Shown piece by piece: positions 27,871 to 36,206 of a DNA stretch of 64,000 bases. The notes beneath the pieces are model-generated. The model was not told the DNA's origin. It did not search any database and saw only the letters and a program-made list of their open reading frames with translations. The DNA is taken from the NCBI GenBank assembly GCA_963776505.1, contig CAVZNH010000070.1, positions 104,274 through 168,273 of the forward strand, given 5' to 3'. This DNA is from JAMXLO01 sp963776505. GTDB taxonomy: Bacteria; Pseudomonadota; Alphaproteobacteria; Acetobacterales; Acetobacteraceae. The translations under genes and the position numbers were made by a program. Position 1 is the first letter of the stretch, and the number at the start of each line of letters is the position of its first letter.

Positions 27871-29070
27871 TCAGCCACCCGCCCTCTTGCGCGCGCCATT
27901 CTGCCGCAACAGAAACTCCCGTCCGACCTTCACCAGCGGCGCACCGTCATATTCCACAATGTCGGCGGTGGCGTAGGTCTCGTGCCAGGCATCAGGAATG
28001 AAGCTGCCGGTGCCCACAACGTCGATCGGTGCCTTGGCATCAGCCATGACCCGACACTTGTCCACGCCGAAGCCGGAAGATGCGACGATGCGCACGCGTG
28101 GATAGCCGGCCGCGTCCAGCGCCTCGCGCATCCGCCAGATCGCCGCCGCCGAGACACCGGTGCCAACCAGATACCGCAGCTCCGTCTCGCTGCGATAACG
28201 CCGAATAGCACCGGGCGCATTTCGCTCCATCACCGCATAGCTCTCCGCCGGATCGAGCCCCTCCATGAAGCGCCCGCCATGCGTGTCCAGCCGGAACGAC
28301 AACCGGCCCTCGTCGGCAAGATCAGGAAACCGCGCGCATACCGCGATCGCATCGGTGATCTCGCGGCCGAAGTAGTCCGCCAGCACGGTCATCGGTTCGT
28401 CAGGAAAAGTCTCGCGGAACATCTCCGCCGCGCGCAGCGTCGAACCGGCATAGCCGATCAGCGAGTGCGGCATCGTCCCGAAGCCGCGCGGCGTGCCGAA
28501 CCAGTGCGCTGTGCCATCATTGGCGTTGCCAATGAAGCCCTTCGCACCTTCCCGCTTGGCGGCCTCGCTGCCAACCGAGGCAGCGTACGCCATCATGTCC
28601 TGCATCTCGGCACCAGCGCAGTGCCGCGCCTCCATCGCCATGAACGCCACGTCCGGCAGCGCGAGACACATCTGATAGGCATTGTGCGCCGCCACCGACG
28701 CAGGGCCGATTCTTTGCAGGAAAATCGTCTCGAGATCCGACAACTGCACGAGGCTGCCGCTGATATAGGAGAGCGGCTCGCCGGCACCGACCCACTCACC
28801 CTCCGGATACATCAGCTCGACATCAATGCTGGTGCGACGCGCCGCCGCCACCGCCTCCAGCCACTCAACCATCAGCCGCGGCGCCGAGATCACCGGACGA
28901 CGCATGAACACCGCGTAGGTCACTCGCTTGTCGCCAAACCGAGCAACGATGCGGCGCGTCCGATTGAAGTAACTGTCGGTCCGCGCCGCAATATCGTCGT
29001 CGCAAGCAACCGATCCTCCCCCTCCCCTCGCGGGAGGGGGTCGGGGGGAGGGGGCAGCCTCACCCGCCAT
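27871..29070 (-). CDS. pncB: Nicotinate phosphoribosyltransferase
   Basis: NAD salvage: nicotinate plus PRPP gives nicotinate mononucleotide. The protein has 399 residues with ARTDSYFNRTRRIV at the active mouth, MRRPVISAPRLMVEWLEA, EGEWVGAGEPLSYISG, FGTMPHSLIGYAGST, and the phosphate-binding segment VRIVASSGFGVDKCRVMADA. The ATG abuts the DAHP synthase stop. Residues 6-20 are encoded by the dispersed repeat at 29016, so the first 20 or so residues are not native to the family. Confidence 0.88.
   Translation of the reverse strand: MAGEAAPSPRPPPARGGGGSVACDDDIAARTDSYFNRTRRIVARFGDKRVTYAVFMRRPVISAPRLMVEWLEAVAAARRTSIDVELMYPEGEWVGAGEPLSYISGSLVQLSDLETIFLQRIGPASVAAHNAYQMCLALPDVAFMAMEARHCAGAEMQDMMAYAASVGSEAAKREGAKGFIGNANDGTAHWFGTPRGFGTMPHSLIGYAGSTLRAAEMFRETFPDEPMTVLADYFGREITDAIAVCARFPDLADEGRLSFRLDTHGGRFMEGLDPAESYAVMERNAPGAIRRYRSETELRYLVGTGVSAAAIWRMREALDAAGYPRVRIVASSGFGVDKCRVMADAKAPIDVVGTGSFIPDAWHETYATADIVEYDGAPLVKVGREFLLRQNGARKRAGG
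29016..29054. repeat. Dispersed C-run/G-run hairpin repeat, copy 4, inside a coding region
   Basis: The same element as at 3972, 16251, 23381 and 33287, here lying in frame within the 5' end of the nicotinate phosphoribosyltransferase gene and read as SPRPPPARGGGGS. The hairpin lies 17-55 bases after the ATG and could affect translation of that gene. Confidence 0.85.
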
Positions 29071-30468
29071 CTACTGCGCCGCCACCTGCATCTGTCCGTT
29101 CGGCGCGCGCCGCTGCTTCAGCTCCTCGGCCACCAGAAATGCCAGCTCCAACGCCTGCCCCGCGTTCAGCCGCGGATCGCAGAACGTCTCATATCGCTCC
29201 GTCAAATCCGCCTCGGTCAACTGATGCGCGCCGCCGGTGCATTCGGTGACATTCTGCCCCGTCATCTCGACATGCACACCGCCCGCCCACGTGCCTTCCG
29301 CCGCATGGATGTCAAAGAAACTGCGGACCTCCGACAGTATCTGATCGAAGTTGCGCGTCTTCAGCTTGGCAACAGTGGATATCGTATTGCCGTGCATCGC
29401 ATCGCACAGCCACACGACCTTGGCGCCCTCGCGCTCCACCGCTCGCAGCAACGGCGGCAGCCGCGCCGCCACCTTGTCGTGGCCCATACGGCTGATCAGC
29501 GTGACCCGCCCCGCCTCGTTCGCAGGATTGAGCCGCTCCAGGATACGCAGCAGATCATCTGGCTCCTGTGTCGGCCCGACCTTCATGCCAAGCGGATTCT
29601 TCACCCCCCGCAGGAACTCGACATGCGCGCCATCGACCTGGCGCGTGCGATCGCCAATCCAAAGGAAATGCGCGCTGCACCCGTACCAATCGCCGGTCGT
29701 GGAATCGACCCGCGTCAACGCCTGTTCATACGGCAGCAGCAACGCCTCATGGCTCGTGTAGAAATCGGTCTCGCGCATGTCGCGCGTGGTGGTGCTGGTC
29801 ATGCCGCAGGCCGCCATGAACGACAGCGTCTCGTCGATACGATGCGCCAGGTCCTGGTAGCGCTCAGCCAGCGGCGAGCGCGCGGCGAAATCCAGATTCC
29901 AGCGATGCACCTCGTGCAGGTCGGCATAGCCGCCGGAGGCGAACGCGCGCAGCAGGTTCAGCGTGCTCGCCGATTGGAAATAACCGAACTCCATGCGCGC
30001 CGGATCAGGAATGCGCGCCTCGGCAGTGAACTCCGGCCCATTGATGATGTCGCCACGATACGACGGCAGCGTGACGTCACCCTGCGTCTCGGTATCCGAG
30101 GAACGCGGCTTGGCGAATTGGCCGGCCACGCGGCCCATCTTCACCACAGGCAGCGACGCGCCGAAGGTCAGCACCACCGCCATCTGCAGCAGCACGCGGA
30201 ACGTGTCGCGGATGATGTTCGCGGTGAAGTCGGAAAAACTCTCCGCGCAGTCCCCACCCTGCAGCACGAACGCCTTGCCCTCGGCCGCTGCCGCGAGATG
30301 CGCCGTCAGTCGCCGCGCCTCGCCGGCAAACACCAGCGGCGGATATCGCCCGATGCGTGCCTCCATCGCCGCCAGCTTCTCCGGATCAGGATAGGCCGGC
30401 ACCTGCCGGATCGGGCAGTCACGCCAGGAATTAGGCGTCCATGTGCGGGCAAGCATGGTATCGGGCAT
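29071..30468 (-). CDS. Class II 3-deoxy-7-phosphoheptulonate (DAHP) synthase
   Basis: First step of the shikimate pathway: PEP plus erythrose-4-phosphate. The protein has 465 residues. Class II (plant-type) signatures are VFAGEARRL, FVLQGGDCAESF, VVKMGRVAGQFAKPRSSDTE, EFLRGVKNPLGMKVGP, LISRMGHDKV and WLCDAMHGNT, with the metal-binding Cys in QGGDCAE. It follows the peptide-transporter operon after about 50 bases and directly precedes the nicotinate phosphoribosyltransferase gene. Confidence 0.95.
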   Translation of the reverse strand: MPDTMLARTWTPNSWRDCPIRQVPAYPDPEKLAAMEARIGRYPPLVFAGEARRLTAHLAAAAEGKAFVLQGGDCAESFSDFTANIIRDTFRVLLQMAVVLTFGASLPVVKMGRVAGQFAKPRSSDTETQGDVTLPSYRGDIINGPEFTAEARIPDPARMEFGYFQSASTLNLLRAFASGGYADLHEVHRWNLDFAARSPLAERYQDLAHRIDETLSFMAACGMTSTTTRDMRETDFYTSHEALLLPYEQALTRVDSTTGDWYGCSAHFLWIGDRTRQVDGAHVEFLRGVKNPLGMKVGPTQEPDDLLRILERLNPANEAGRVTLISRMGHDKVAARLPPLLRAVEREGAKVVWLCDAMHGNTISTVAKLKTRNFDQILSEVRSFFDIHAAEGTWAGGVHVEMTGQNVTECTGGAHQLTEADLTERYETFCDPRLNAGQALELAFLVAEELKQRRAPNGQMQVAAQ

Positions 30469-30516
30469 GGCATATCTCTCCTCGGGCGCACTTATGTCGC
30501 CATTTCCGCGGAAAGG

Positions 30517-31479
30517 CTAGGCGCCCGCCTCTTCGTAGAGGTGACAGGCGACAACGCGATCTGCTTCGGTGTGCCGCAGCAATGGCGCCGACTCTCCGCA
30601 GATCGGCATCGCGACAGGACAGCGGTCGACGAACTTGCAGCCGCCGTGCCGCATCTCGGCGCGCTCCCCGCCGCGCGGTTCATCCAGCCACGTGCGCTCC
30701 GTACTCACCTGCGGGATCGAGGTGATCAGCAATTGCGTATACGGATGTTTCGGTGACTTCACCACCAGCTCGACATCACCCGCCTCGGCAACCGAGGCGT
30801 GATACAGCACGATGATATTGTCAGCCACCTGATAGGCCGTGGCGAGATCGTGCGTGATGTAGATGATCGAGATGCCGCGCTCCTCCCTGAGCAGACGCAG
30901 CGAGCCCAGAATGGTGGCGCGCAGCGACGCATCCACCATGGACACCGGCTCGTCCGCCACGATCAGATGCGGGTGCAACAAGAGCGCGCGCGCCACCATC
31001 ACGCGCTGTCGCTGTCCGCCACTGAGCTGATGCGGGTAGCGGCCGAGAATCTCCTCGGGACGCAGGCCGACCGCGCGCAACGCGTCCTCGATCAGACTGC
31101 GCCCTTCGGCCTTCGTCTTCGCCAGACGAAATCGTGCGACCGGCGTGCTCAGCACATGATCAACGCGATAGAATGGATTGTAGACGCCATATGGGTCCTG
31201 GAATATCGCCTGAATGTCACGGCGAAATGCCCGCCGTTCGGTGCCGGACAACGCCTGCACATCGCGCCCCTGGTACAGGACCTCGCCCACCGTCGGTGCG
31301 ACCAGACCAAGCAACAGCCTCGCAAGTGTCGTCTTGCCACTCCCGCTTTCGCCGACAATGGCTGTGATCGCGGGTCGGTCGCCCTCGATGAGGAGTGAAA
31401 AATCCTCCAGCGCCGCCACGTGGCCATAAGCCTTCGTCACGCCGCGCAGCTCGATGAGTGGAGCGGTTTGGTCAGCCAT
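30517..31479 (-). CDS. Peptide ABC transporter ATPase (DppF/OppF-like)
   Basis: About 320 residues. Walker A is GESGSGKTT, the Q-loop is AIFQDPYGVYNPF, the ABC signature LSGGQRQRVMVARAL, Walker B LIVADEPVSM and the switch His in YITHDLATAY. The Cys-rich tail CKFVDRCPVAMPICGE is typical of oligopeptide ATPases. The canonical Asp after the Walker B Glu context reads MVDAS. The start MADQTAPL at 31479 was chosen for its position right after the partner gene. Confidence 0.92.
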   Translation of the reverse strand: MADQTAPLIELRGVTKAYGHVAALEDFSLLIEGDRPAITAIVGESGSGKTTLARLLLGLVAPTVGEVLYQGRDVQALSGTERRAFRRDIQAIFQDPYGVYNPFYRVDHVLSTPVARFRLAKTKAEGRSLIEDALRAVGLRPEEILGRYPHQLSGGQRQRVMVARALLLHPHLIVADEPVSMVDASLRATILGSLRLLREERGISIIYITHDLATAYQVADNIIVLYHASVAEAGDVELVVKSPKHPYTQLLITSIPQVSTERTWLDEPRGGERAEMRHGGCKFVDRCPVAMPICGESAPLLRHTEADRVVACHLYEEAGA

Positions 31480-31489
31480 CACCACAACA

Positions 31490-32443
31490 TCAGGCGAAGT
31501 GACAGGCAACGTGGTGATCGCCAAGCTCACGCAACGCCGGCCGCTCAATACGGCACCGTTCGGCGGCCATCGGACAGCGCGGGTGGAAGGCACAGCCCGA
31601 TGGCAGATCGCGCAGCAAAGGTGCGAGGCCTGGAATACCTTGCATCATTCCCTTGCGTTCCAGCGACGGCAGGCTGGCGATCAGCATCTGTGTATACGGA
31701 TGCTTCGGCGAAGTAATGATCTCGCCGATCGGCGCGATCTCCACCAGACGGCCGGCATACATCACGCCAAGCCGGTCAACGAACTGCGCCATCAGTCCCA
31801 TGTCGTGGCCGACCAGCACCACCGCCGCACCAAGTTCCTGCTGCACACGACCAAGCGTCGCCATCACCTGACGCTGCACGACCACATCCAGCGCGCTCGT
31901 CGGTTCATCGGCAATGATCACCTTCGGGCGCAGGCAGATCGCGATGGCGATGCAGGCCCGCTGCTTCATGCCGCCGGAGAGTTCGTGCGGATACATCTCC
32001 GCGACCTCGGGCCGAAGTCCAACCTGGCCAAGCAGATCGCGCACCCGCGCGGTGAGGTCGCGTTGCGTGAGAGCCATGCCATGATCGCCCAGTGCATCGG
32101 CGATCTGTGCACGGATGCGCAGCACCGGATTGAGTGCATTCATCGAACCTTGCGGTACCAGCGCGATACCGGCCAGACGCAACCGCCGCATGGCATCATT
32201 CGAAAGCGCGGACAGCTTCTGACCGTCCAGCCAGACCTCACCGCCATCGATGCGTCCCGGCGGGCGGATCAGCCTCAGGATGGCGAGCGCCATGGTCGAT
32301 TTGCCCGAACCTGACTCGCCCGCCAGGCCAAACCGCTCTCGCGGACGCAGACTGAATGAAACGTCGTCGACCGCGCGCACCGCGCCACGCGGATGGTCAT
32401 ACGAAACACGCAGTCCATCGACGTGCAGCAGCGCTGCGTTCAT
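31490..32443 (-). CDS. Peptide ABC transporter ATPase (DppD/OppD-like)
   Basis: A 317-residue protein: Walker A GESGSGKST, signature LSGGMKQRACIAIA, Walker B VIIADEPTSALD, switch VGHDMGLMAQF, and the Cys-containing tail CAFHPRCPMAAERC. The ATG overlaps the DppC-like stop by four bases; the partner ATPase follows eleven bases later. Confidence 0.93.
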   Translation of the reverse strand: MNAALLHVDGLRVSYDHPRGAVRAVDDVSFSLRPRERFGLAGESGSGKSTMALAILRLIRPPGRIDGGEVWLDGQKLSALSNDAMRRLRLAGIALVPQGSMNALNPVLRIRAQIADALGDHGMALTQRDLTARVRDLLGQVGLRPEVAEMYPHELSGGMKQRACIAIAICLRPKVIIADEPTSALDVVVQRQVMATLGRVQQELGAAVVLVGHDMGLMAQFVDRLGVMYAGRLVEIAPIGEIITSPKHPYTQMLIASLPSLERKGMMQGIPGLAPLLRDLPSGCAFHPRCPMAAERCRIERPALRELGDHHVACHFA

Positions 32444-33282
32444 GCCGATTGCCGCAGGCGTGGATTGGCGATTTCGTCCAGACCGACGGTAAGGAAAAAC
32501 AAGCCGAGAAACACGATCAGGATGATCACGATAGGCGCGACCCACCACCACCACCAGCCGTTCAGGATGGCGGCGTTGAAGTTGATCCAGTACAGCGTCA
32601 TGCCCAACGTCGGCGATTCCAATGGCCCGAGCCCCAGCACTTCCAGGCCGATCGAAGCCAGGATCGCGGCGGATACCGCGCTGACCAACGTGGCGGCGAG
32701 ATATGGCAGCAGGTTTGGCATCATCTCGCGCAGTATGATCTCCGGCCCGCTCATGCCGTTCAGCCGCGCCACCTCGACATAGCCACGCTCGCGCAGCGTA
32801 AGAACCTGGGCGCGGATCGTCCGCGTGGGATTGAGCCACGCAAGCGAGGCAACGATGATCGCCATCTCGTTCACCGTCAGCCCGCCGCGCACCGACACCG
32901 CGATGACAATCAGCACCAGCAGACCAGGCACGGTCAGGCCAATATCGGCGATGCCGCGGATCACCGTATCCGTCATACCGCGATAATACCCCGCGACGAA
33001 GGCCAGTACGGTGCCGATGCCGACACCGAGAAACCCGGCGATGAAGCCAATCTTCAGCGTGAGCGGCGTCCCCGCGACCATCGCCGCCAACAGATCGCGT
33101 CCCTGGCGGTCAGTGCCGAACGGATGCTCCCACGATGGCGGCTGCAGCGCGCGCACCGACAGCGGCCGCGCGAGGTCGGTATCCACAGTAAGATTGCCGA
33201 TCACAATGAACAGCGCCAGCACCGTCAGCAACGCAATGCCAACAACCAACGACGGATTGCGCCGAACATAGCGCCACATCAC
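32440..33282 (-). CDS. Peptide ABC transporter permease (DppC-like)
   Basis: A 280-residue protein with an N-terminal helix, the periplasmic segment HPFGTDRQGRDLLAAMVAG typical of DppC proteins, and the docking loop YVEVARLNGMSGPEIILREMMPNLLP. It is separated from the DppB-like gene by the repeat at 33287. Confidence 0.92.
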   Translation of the reverse strand: MMWRYVRRNPSLVVGIALLTVLALFIVIGNLTVDTDLARPLSVRALQPPSWEHPFGTDRQGRDLLAAMVAGTPLTLKIGFIAGFLGVGIGTVLAFVAGYYRGMTDTVIRGIADIGLTVPGLLVLIVIAVSVRGGLTVNEMAIIVASLAWLNPTRTIRAQVLTLRERGYVEVARLNGMSGPEIILREMMPNLLPYLAATLVSAVSAAILASIGLEVLGLGPLESPTLGMTLYWINFNAAILNGWWWWWVAPIVIILIVFLGLFFLTVGLDEIANPRLRQSA

Positions 33283-33286
33283 ACGC

Positions 33287-33327
33287 CTCCCCCTCCCCTC
33301 GCGGGAGGGGGCCAGGGGGAGGGGGCG
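33287..33327. repeat. Dispersed C-run/G-run hairpin repeat, copy 5
   Basis: The core ccccctcccctcgcgggagg matches the other four copies. It lies inside the transporter operon between the two permease genes, where a hairpin could lower or protect downstream mRNA. Confidence 0.85.
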
Positions 33328-33351
33328 AAACCAGGCCCCAAGCCACCTCCA

Positions 33352-34359
33352 TCAATCACCCCGCCGATAAGAAATCCGCGGATCCAGCCACGGATAAACC
33401 ACATCGAGAATCAAAGTCGCCAACCCCAACGCCACGATCACAGTGAACACAATCCCCTGGATCAGAAAGAAGTCGTTCTCCTGTATCGCCTGGAACAGCA
33501 GCGCCCCAATACCGGGATACCCAAAGATGACCTCCACCAGCACCGCGCCGGACAAAATCTGCCCCAACGCCAACGCCAGCGCAGTCGTCTGCGGCAGGAT
33601 CGCATTGCGCACGCAGTACCGCAGAAAGATCGTCGAACTCCTCAGTCCCTTCGCGTCGGCGAAGGTCACGTAATCCTCGCCCATCGTCGTGACCATCATC
33701 CCGCGCATCCCCAGCGCCCAGCCGCCCGTCGCCACCAGCACGATCGACAAAGCCGGCAGCAGCGCGTGCGACACCACATCCCACACAAAACCCAGCGACA
33801 GCGTCGGGCTCGCGCCCGCACTGTAGCCGCCGAATATCGGCAGCAGCGGAACCTGGAACGCCAGCAGGTACATCAGGATAAGCCCGAGCAGAAAGAACGG
33901 GATGGCATGCAGCGCCCATAACGGCGGCATCAGCCAGCGCATCCAGCGCGGCGCGCCAGGCCACGCGAGCAACGCGCCCATCAAAGTGCCGATACCAAAC
34001 GACAGCAGCGTTGTGGTGCCGAGAAGACCCACCGTCCACGGCACCGCCTCGCCAACCATCTCGCGCACCGTGCGCGGATAGTTGGCGATCGAATAGTTGA
34101 AATCCAGCCGCGCCGTGGCGCGCAGATACGTCAGATATTGCTGCCACAGCGGCTTATCGAGCCCGAAGCGCTGATCGTACTCCTTCACCATGTCCTCAAG
34201 ACCGGCATGCACATAGCCGCCAAGCTGCGCCGACTGCAGCAGCTTGGTGCGCACCGGATCCTGCCCCGACAGCTTGGGCAAAAAGAAGTTCAGCGACGCC
34301 GCCAGCCAGACAATCAGCAGAAATACGCCGAACCGACGCGCAATGTAGGCAAGCTGCAT
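33352..34359 (-). CDS. Peptide ABC transporter permease (DppB-like)
   Basis: A 335-residue protein that starts YIARRFGVFLLIVWLAASLN, has a large periplasmic loop, the docking loop YVTFADAKGLRSSTIFLRYCVRNAILP, and ends VYPWLDPRISYRRGD, all usual for DppB. It starts four bases after the binding-protein gene. Confidence 0.92.
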   Translation of the reverse strand: MQLAYIARRFGVFLLIVWLAASLNFFLPKLSGQDPVRTKLLQSAQLGGYVHAGLEDMVKEYDQRFGLDKPLWQQYLTYLRATARLDFNYSIANYPRTVREMVGEAVPWTVGLLGTTTLLSFGIGTLMGALLAWPGAPRWMRWLMPPLWALHAIPFFLLGLILMYLLAFQVPLLPIFGGYSAGASPTLSLGFVWDVVSHALLPALSIVLVATGGWALGMRGMMVTTMGEDYVTFADAKGLRSSTIFLRYCVRNAILPQTTALALALGQILSGAVLVEVIFGYPGIGALLFQAIQENDFFLIQGIVFTVIVALGLATLILDVVYPWLDPRISYRRGD

Positions 34360-34363
34360 TACG

Positions 34364-36109
34364 TCAGGCCGGCTGCAGGTTCCACAGCACGATCGGATAA
34401 GTCAGGTGCCAGGAGGCGCCGTTGACATAGTCATTGTCGGCGGTCGGCCAGTTCTTCCAATAGGTGGTGTTCATCGGAATACGATGAAAATTCTGCACCA
34501 ACTGGATGTCCGGCAGCTCCGGCAGCCAGATCTCCATCGCGCGATGAAACAACTCGATCATCTTCGGCTTGTTGTTCGGATCGGTCACATACATCTCGTC
34601 GGTGATCTTATCGAACTCCGCGTTCTTCCATCGGGCAAAGTTCACCAGGTGTGCGCCGGGCACCGCAACGCTGCGCCCCTGATACAGGCGCAACGTCGAA
34701 TATGGCTCGGTGATGGAGCCGCCATGACCGTAGATCGACCCAACGAACTGGCCCTTCTGGAACCGGTCGTCGAAATCGGGCGGCATGCTCATGCTCGCCT
34801 CGATGCCATGGCGTCTGAGCATCTCCGACAGCACCGGCCCGATCGCCGGCCCGGAAGCGCCGAAGCCGATGATGTCCAGCGTGAGCTTCTTGCCCTGCGC
34901 ATCAACCCAGACGCCGCCGTCCTTCTTGAACCCCTTGCCTGACAGCAGCGCGTCACCCTTCTTCGGATCGAATGCCAGCGTGTCGTACTTGGCCAACAGG
35001 TCCTTCACCGCATCGAAGTACGGCTGCAACGGCGGGTAAGGCGGCATCGGCAGCGACGACACCTGCGACGCACCCAGATACCCCACATCGATCAACTGTT
35101 GCCGGTCGACGTAATGCGACACCGCCCACCGAACGTCCTTGTCGTCGTACGGCTTGACCTCGTTGTTGACGTAAAGCGAGATCGGCCACCAATCGACGTA
35201 GCCATACGGAGGCTTCTGGCCAGTATGTGTGATGAGCTTCGGATTGCCGCGGAACAGCGTCGGGAACGTCGCCGGCTGCATGCCGGTCGCCGCATCCAAC
35301 TGGTTGGTGATCAGCGCCTGCGCCGTCGCCTGTTCGCCCGCATATGGCAGCCAGATCGTGCGCTCGATCGCCGGCAGCGGCGCCAGCCCCGCCTTCACCG
35401 CCCACCACTCAGGGCGTCGGTCGAACACCTTCTGCTGCAGCGAGGCCTCCGTCACCTTCCACGGCCCCGTGCTCACCGGCCAGCCCTTGGCGATGTCGAA
35501 GTGTTTGAACGTCGTCCAGTCCTGACCAGCGAAGATGTGCTTCGGCACGATATAGACGCCGATGTCGTACTTGTAGGTCACGAAGAAGAAGAACCGCGGC
35601 GCGGGCACCACGAAATCGACCACGACCGTGTTGGCGTCGGTCGCCTTCGCCTCCTTCATCACCTGCTGCACATCGACGCCCCATTTCACCTTGGGGCCCA
35701 GATCGCGCAGACTGTTCAGCGTGAACGCCACGTCCTCGGCTGAGAACGGCGTGCCGTCCGACCACGAGATCCCCGAGCGCGTCTTGATGGTGAGCTGCTT
35801 GAAGTCAGGCGTGTACTGGTAGCTTTCCGCCAGCCACATATAGGTCTTGTCGGCAAACGCACTGTAATAGGCCAGCGGCTCATAGATAATATTAGGACCG
35901 TTCTGGTGGTTCGAACCGATCGAGTAAGGATTCCACAATTCGAAATCCACCCAGCGCCCTTCGCGCCCACCCCAGACCAGGCTCATCGTCCGGTTGCGCG
36001 GTGGAGCGGCCGGCTGCGCCGTCGCCAGGCCAATCGGCGTCAACGCGGTAACCGCTGCCGCGGCGGCCGCTTTGAAGACAGTGCGGCGGCCTGTGTTCAG
36101 GGTGGACAT
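34364..36109 (-). CDS. Peptide ABC transporter solute-binding protein, family 5
   Basis: A 581-residue periplasmic receptor for peptides or similar solutes. The N-terminus has a Tat-like signal (GRRTVFKAAAAAAVTALTPI). Family 5 features include YEPLAYY, the conserved RSGISWSDGTPFSAEDVAFTL, VSTGPWKV and DKDVRWAVSHYVDRQ. GGAGG precedes the ATG at 36109. It is the first gene of the operon, and an FNR/FixK-like site is centred 60 bases upstream. Confidence 0.92.
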   Translation of the reverse strand: MSTLNTGRRTVFKAAAAAAVTALTPIGLATAQPAAPPRNRTMSLVWGGREGRWVDFELWNPYSIGSNHQNGPNIIYEPLAYYSAFADKTYMWLAESYQYTPDFKQLTIKTRSGISWSDGTPFSAEDVAFTLNSLRDLGPKVKWGVDVQQVMKEAKATDANTVVVDFVVPAPRFFFFVTYKYDIGVYIVPKHIFAGQDWTTFKHFDIAKGWPVSTGPWKVTEASLQQKVFDRRPEWWAVKAGLAPLPAIERTIWLPYAGEQATAQALITNQLDAATGMQPATFPTLFRGNPKLITHTGQKPPYGYVDWWPISLYVNNEVKPYDDKDVRWAVSHYVDRQQLIDVGYLGASQVSSLPMPPYPPLQPYFDAVKDLLAKYDTLAFDPKKGDALLSGKGFKKDGGVWVDAQGKKLTLDIIGFGASGPAIGPVLSEMLRRHGIEASMSMPPDFDDRFQKGQFVGSIYGHGGSITEPYSTLRLYQGRSVAVPGAHLVNFARWKNAEFDKITDEMYVTDPNNKPKMIELFHRAMEIWLPELPDIQLVQNFHRIPMNTTYWKNWPTADNDYVNGASWHLTYPIVLWNLQPA

Positions 36110-36162
36110 TGTCTGTTTCCTCCAATCCGTGCATGCACGGTGGCGCGGACTATGCACACGCC

Positions 36163-36176
36163 TTGACCCGGATCAA
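36163..36176. promoter_or_regulatory. FNR/FixK-like binding site upstream of the peptide transporter
   Basis: TTGACCCGGATCAA differs by one base from TTGAT-N4-ATCAA. The centre is 60 bases upstream of the binding-protein ATG, the same distance as the site at 10843 from its gene. Confidence 0.5.
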
Positions 36177-36206
36177 GGGAAACCCCAGGCATGGAGCAGC
36201 GGCCCT

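Noticed and set aside
27796..30756. A 986-codon open frame on the plus strand
   Set aside because: It runs antisense to the solute-binding protein start, nicotinate phosphoribosyltransferase and DAHP synthase genes, which have clear family motifs. Its product is Arg/His-rich, as expected from antisense GC-rich DNA.
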